64,000 bases of DNA, from the NCBI GenBank assembly GCA_035624355.1, contig DASPRQ010000027.1, forward strand, positions 17,845 to 81,844, in the 5' to 3' direction. The translations under genes were made by a program, and so were the position numbers. This document shows, piece after piece, positions 61,117-64,000 of the stretch (positions within the stretch are counted from its first letter, which is position 1; every line of letters starts with the position of its first letter). Source of the DNA: Usitatibacter sp035624355 (lineage in GTDB: Bacteria; Pseudomonadota; Gammaproteobacteria; Burkholderiales; Usitatibacteraceae). The notes beneath the pieces are model-generated. The model worked only from the letters and a program-made list of their open reading frames with translations. It was not told the origin of the DNA and searched no databases.

Positions 61117-61884
61117 ATGGCGTCGTGGATGCGGTTCGAGTCGGGAGGACGCACGGGCTTCGGCCGCGTGGAGGGCGATCGCGTCGCGGTGCACGAAGGC
61201 GACCTCTTCGCCTCGCCGCGTCCCACGGGCGAGACCCTGGCGATCGGCTCCGTGCGCGTGCTCACGCCCACCGTGCCCACCAAGATGATCGCGCTCTGGA
61301 ACAACTACCGCGCGCTCGCCGAGAAGCTCGGCCAGGCGATCCCCCCCGAGCCGCTCTGGTTCCTCAAGGCGCCCAATTCCTTCCTCGCCCACGGCGAGAC
61401 CATCCGCAGGCCCGCCTCCTACGACGGGAAGGTGGTGTACGAGGGCGAGCTGGGCGTAGTGATCGGGCGGCACTGCCGGGCGGTCTCCGAGGCCGAGGCC
61501 GCGCAGGCGATCTTCGGCTACACGTGCGTGAACGACGTGACCGCCGCCGAGATCATCAACCGGGACGCGAGCTACGCGCAGTGGGTGCGCGCGAAGAGCT
61601 TCGACACCTTCGGGGTGTTCGGCCCGGTCGTCGCCACGGGCCTCGACCCGGCCGCGCTCTCCGTGAGGCTCGTGCTGAACGGCCAGGAGCGCCAGAACTA
61701 CCCGTGCTCCGACATGATCTTCCCGCCCGCGCGCCTGGTGAGCCTCCTCTCGCGCGACGCGACCCTCGAGCCCGGCGACGTGATCTGCTGCGGGACCTCG
61801 ATCGGCGTGGGCTCGATGAAGCCCGGCAGCGAGGTGTCGGTCGCCATCGAAGGCATCGGCACGCTCTCCAACCGCTACGAGTGA
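61117..61884 (+). CDS. Fumarylacetoacetate hydrolase family protein (FAHD/HpcE-like)
   Basis: A 255-residue FAH-family enzyme. Metal site: VVYEGELGVVIG (two Glu) and the Asp of CVNDVTA. Substrate-pocket sequences FLKAPNSFLAHGETI and CGTSIGVGSMKPG. Members are oxaloacetate decarboxylases, acylpyruvases or hydroxyhepta-dienedioate isomerases. This is a second FAH-type gene in the window, unrelated in position to the tyrosine operon. Start ATG 61117 with GGGAGG 8 nt upstream. Followed 10 nt later by the MetE-like gene. Confidence 0.87.
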   Translation: MASWMRFESGGRTGFGRVEGDRVAVHEGDLFASPRPTGETLAIGSVRVLTPTVPTKMIALWNNYRALAEKLGQAIPPEPLWFLKAPNSFLAHGETIRRPASYDGKVVYEGELGVVIGRHCRAVSEAEAAQAIFGYTCVNDVTAAEIINRDASYAQWVRAKSFDTFGVFGPVVATGLDPAALSVRLVLNGQERQNYPCSDMIFPPARLVSLLSRDATLEPGDVICCGTSIGVGSMKPGSEVSVAIEGIGTLSNRYE

Positions 61885-61894
61885 GGAACCCGTC

Positions 61895-62923
61895 ATGGCC
61901 CTTCCGCTCCTGCCCACCACCATCGCCGGGAGCCTCCCGAAGCCCGCCTGGCTCGCCGAGCCCAACAAGCTCTGGGCCCCGTGGAAGCTCGGGGGCGAGG
62001 CGCTCGCCGAGGGCAAGCGCGACGCGGTGCGCCTCGCGGTCGCCCTCCAGGAGAAGAGCGGCATCGACATCGTGACCGACGGCGAGCAGACGCGGCGCCA
62101 CTTCGTGAACGGCTACATGGAGAAGCTCGAGGGGATCGACTTCGCGAACCTCCGGACCGTGCGCATCCGCGACCGCTACGACGCCAACGTCCCGCGGGTG
62201 GTGGGCCCCGTGCGCCGTCCCTCCCCGGTGCATTCCGAGGACGTGAGGTTCCTGCGCTCGGTGACGACGCACGCGATCAAGTTCACGCTGCCGGGCCCCA
62301 TGACCATGGTGGACACGCTCTACGACGAGCACTACCGCAGCCGCGAGAAGCTCGCCATGGCCTTCGCCGAGATCCTCAACCAGGAGGCGCGCGAGCTCGC
62401 CGCGCTCGGCGTGGACGTGATCCAGTTCGACGAGCCCGCGTTCAACGTGTACTTCGACGAGGTGCGCGACTGGGGCATCGCCACGCTCGAGCGGGCGCGC
62501 CGGGACGTTCCGTGCAAGTGCGCGGTGCACATCTGCTACGGCTACGGCATCGAGGCGAACATCACGTGGAAGAAATCCCTGGGCAGCGAGTGGCGCCAGT
62601 ACGAGCAGACCTTCCCGCTGCTGGCGAAATCCACCATCGACCAGGTCTCGCTCGAGTGCGCGAACTCGCGGGTGCCCATCGACCTCATCGCGCTGCTTGA
62701 GGGCAAGGACGTGCTGGTGGGGGCGATCGACGTGGCGACCCCCCGCGTGGAGACGCCCGAGCAGGTGGCGAAGGTGATCCGCGAGGCGTTGAAGCACGTC
62801 CCCCGCGAGCGCCTGTATCCCTGCACCAACTGCGGCATGGTGCCGCTCGCGCGCGAGGTGGCCGCGGGCAAGCTCGCCGCGCTGGGGGCCGGCGCCGCGC
62901 TGGTCCGCGACGAGCTCGTCTGA
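61895..62923 (+). CDS. Short MetE-like methionine synthase (core, C-terminal half only)
   Basis: A 342-residue protein equivalent to the catalytic C-terminal half of cobalamin-independent methionine synthase MetE (~750 residues). Zinc ligands are visible: HICYG and CTNCGM. It also has DGEQTRRHFVNGYME, FTLPGPMTM and QFDEPAFNVYF. The N-terminal half is absent, as in the short methionine synthases described in some bacteria and archaea, which use methyl donors other than polyglutamylated folate. The methyl donor here is unknown. Operon partner: the FAH-family gene. Confidence 0.87.
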   Translation: MALPLLPTTIAGSLPKPAWLAEPNKLWAPWKLGGEALAEGKRDAVRLAVALQEKSGIDIVTDGEQTRRHFVNGYMEKLEGIDFANLRTVRIRDRYDANVPRVVGPVRRPSPVHSEDVRFLRSVTTHAIKFTLPGPMTMVDTLYDEHYRSREKLAMAFAEILNQEARELAALGVDVIQFDEPAFNVYFDEVRDWGIATLERARRDVPCKCAVHICYGYGIEANITWKKSLGSEWRQYEQTFPLLAKSTIDQVSLECANSRVPIDLIALLEGKDVLVGAIDVATPRVETPEQVAKVIREALKHVPRERLYPCTNCGMVPLAREVAAGKLAALGAGAALVRDELV

Positions 62924-62929
62924 GGCGCG

Positions 62930-63820
62930 CTATTCGGCCGCCGCCGCGGCGGCCTGGGTCGTGGCGAGCAGGCGGGCGGAATTCCTCTCCAGCCAGCGGC
63001 GGATGCGGTTGGCGTCGGCCACGCGCGTGAGGCGGCCCCACGAGTCGAGGAGCACGATCACGATGGGCTGGTCGGCGATCATCGCCTGCATCACCAGGCA
63101 CTTCCCCGCCTCGTTGATGTAGCCCGTCTTCGACAGGGCGATCTTCCAGTCGGAGTGGCGCACGAGCGAGTTGGTGTTCACGAAGCTCAACTTCCGCTTC
63201 GAGTCCGGCAGCTGGACCGTCGCCGCGCTCGTGGTGGTGTACTCCCGGATCAGCTCGTAGCCCGAGGCGGCGGCCACAAGCTTGCCCAGGTCCGCGGGGC
63301 TCGACACGTTCCCGGGCGACAGCCCCGAGGAATCCACGTACCGGGTCTGCGTGAGGCCGAGGGAAGCCGCCTTCGCGTTCATCGCCGCGACGAAGGCCGG
63401 GAGCCCTCCCGGGTAGCTGCGCCCGAGCGCCGAGGCCGCGCGGTTGTCGCTCGCCATGAGCGCGAGGCGCAGCAGGTCGTCGCGCCGGAAGCGGCTGCCG
63501 ATGGGAAGCCTCGAGTGGGTGTTCTTGACGAGGTCGATGTCGTCGGTCGTGATCTCGATCGGCTCGTCGAGCGGAAGCTTCGAGTCGAGGACCACCATCG
63601 CGGTCATGAGCTTGGTGATCGAGGCGATGGGCGCCTGCTGGTCCGCGTTCTTCGCGAAGAGCGTCTGGCCCGTGGCCGGATCGAGCACCAGCGCGCCGGA
63701 GGAGCGCACGAACGGGTCGCCGGAAAGCTCGACCACCGCGGTGCGATGGGCGGCCGTGTCCGCGGCGTCGGCGGCGACGGAAAGCGCGGCGAGGACCAGA
63801 ATGGCGAGGAGACGCTGCAC
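62930..63820 (-). CDS. pbpG: Serine-type D-Ala-D-Ala endopeptidase, PBP7 family
   Basis: A 296-residue periplasmic penicillin-binding protein. Signal peptide at the N-terminus (VQRLLAILVLAALSVAADA), then the S-x-x-K motif in ASITKLMTAM, S-x-N in MASDNRAAS and K-T-G in ALSKTGYINEAGKC. These proteins cleave peptidoglycan cross-links. I choose the GTG at 63820: AAGGAG sits ~10 nt upstream, and the sequence before it is non-conserved (ATG at 63856 is the alternative). Confidence 0.9.
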   Translation of the reverse strand: MQRLLAILVLAALSVAADAADTAAHRTAVVELSGDPFVRSSGALVLDPATGQTLFAKNADQQAPIASITKLMTAMVVLDSKLPLDEPIEITTDDIDLVKNTHSRLPIGSRFRRDDLLRLALMASDNRAASALGRSYPGGLPAFVAAMNAKAASLGLTQTRYVDSSGLSPGNVSSPADLGKLVAAASGYELIREYTTTSAATVQLPDSKRKLSFVNTNSLVRHSDWKIALSKTGYINEAGKCLVMQAMIADQPIVIVLLDSWGRLTRVADANRIRRWLERNSARLLATTQAAAAAAE

Positions 63821-63851
63821 GGGAGTCGGGCTCCTTCTTGGGGCTGGCGAA

Positions 63852-63881
63852 ACCATAGCAAACAAAACGGGTTCGTGACAA
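63852..63881 (-). promoter_or_regulatory. Putative promoter of pbpG
   Basis: On the minus strand TTGTCA (63876-63881), 18 nt, then TATGGT (63852-63857), giving a leader of about 25 nt with AAGGAG before the GTG at 63820. This also argues against the upstream ATG at 63856, which would lie inside the -10 box. The rest of the window edge, 63882-64000, shows no gene I can support. Confidence 0.5.
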
Positions 63882-64000
63882 CATTTAGAAGAATTCTCAG
63901 GTTTACCCCCCAACCCACTGATTCTGATGGCCCATTCCGGCCCCAAGCCCCCCCACCCCGATACGCTCGCCGTGGCGACGGCGCCCACGCCGTCCTCGAG

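Overview
The window is a very GC-rich stretch of a bacterial chromosome, packed almost end to end with protein genes. It has no rRNA, tRNA, insertion sequence, phage or CRISPR array that I can see. The gene content points to a betaproteobacterium: a betaproteobacterial-type proteasome homologue next to Hsp15, a GluQ-type tRNA synthetase, PutA, HrpA, TRAP transport, and a Phe/Tyr-homogentisate operon under an AsnC/Lrp-type regulator. The species cannot be named from this. Many gene pairs overlap by 4 bp (ATGA or GTGA), so operons are long and probably translationally coupled. Several promoters have a -10 box only 6-8 nt before the start codon, which implies leaderless mRNAs.

Layout. 1-7.9 kb: truncated proline catabolic enzyme PutA, thioredoxin-like protein, Dps; a pirin-DoxX-pirin operon divergent from a LysR gene that is itself coupled to gluQ. 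7.9-13.9 kb: a signalling block. Four overlapping minus-strand genes (membrane histidine kinase, receiver protein, receiver-cyclase, LuxR-type regulator) diverge from an acyltransferase of the FeeM/autoinducer-synthase type and a SAM methyltransferase. This is my best candidate for an undescribed system. 13.9-20.7 kb: gamma-glutamyltransferase, haloacid dehalogenase, an operon of acyl-CoA ligase, haloacetate-dehalogenase-like hydrolase and tartrate-dehydrogenase-like enzyme, then the proteasome homologue and Hsp15. 20.7-28.5 kb: Raf-kinase-inhibitor-like protein, FKBP lipoprotein, succinate-semialdehyde dehydrogenase, a peptide-type ABC binding protein, a structured tandem repeat, and a HAD-UbiA fusion paired with a polytopic membrane protein.

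28.5-33.4 kb: hpd-hmgA-FAH-phhA, converting phenylalanine to fumarate and acetoacetate (aminotransferase and isomerase missing here), with two operator-like palindromes facing a divergent Lrp gene. 33.5-38 kb: a DppBCDF-type transporter operon lacking its binding protein but containing a small secreted protein. 38.1-41.4 kb: a lone pseudopilin coupled to a GGDEF-EAL protein. 41.4-46.3 kb: a trans-sulfuration-type PLP enzyme, small membrane proteins, and an MBOAT acyltransferase with its SGNH partner. 46.3-53.1 kb: aminotransferase, HrpA, ECF sigma/anti-sigma pair, VOC protein. 53.1-59.5 kb: GST, two hydroxyacid dehydrogenases and a TRAP transporter (DctM, DctQ, DctP), with an intrinsic terminator between dctP and dctQ. 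59.8-64 kb: a CPA1-type antiporter, an FAH-family protein, a short MetE-like methyltransferase and a PBP7-type peptidase.

Three kinds of hairpin-forming repeat recur between or inside genes (about 20.73-20.83, 25.17-25.41, 35.87-35.94 and 54.67 kb). One shows compensatory base changes in its stem.
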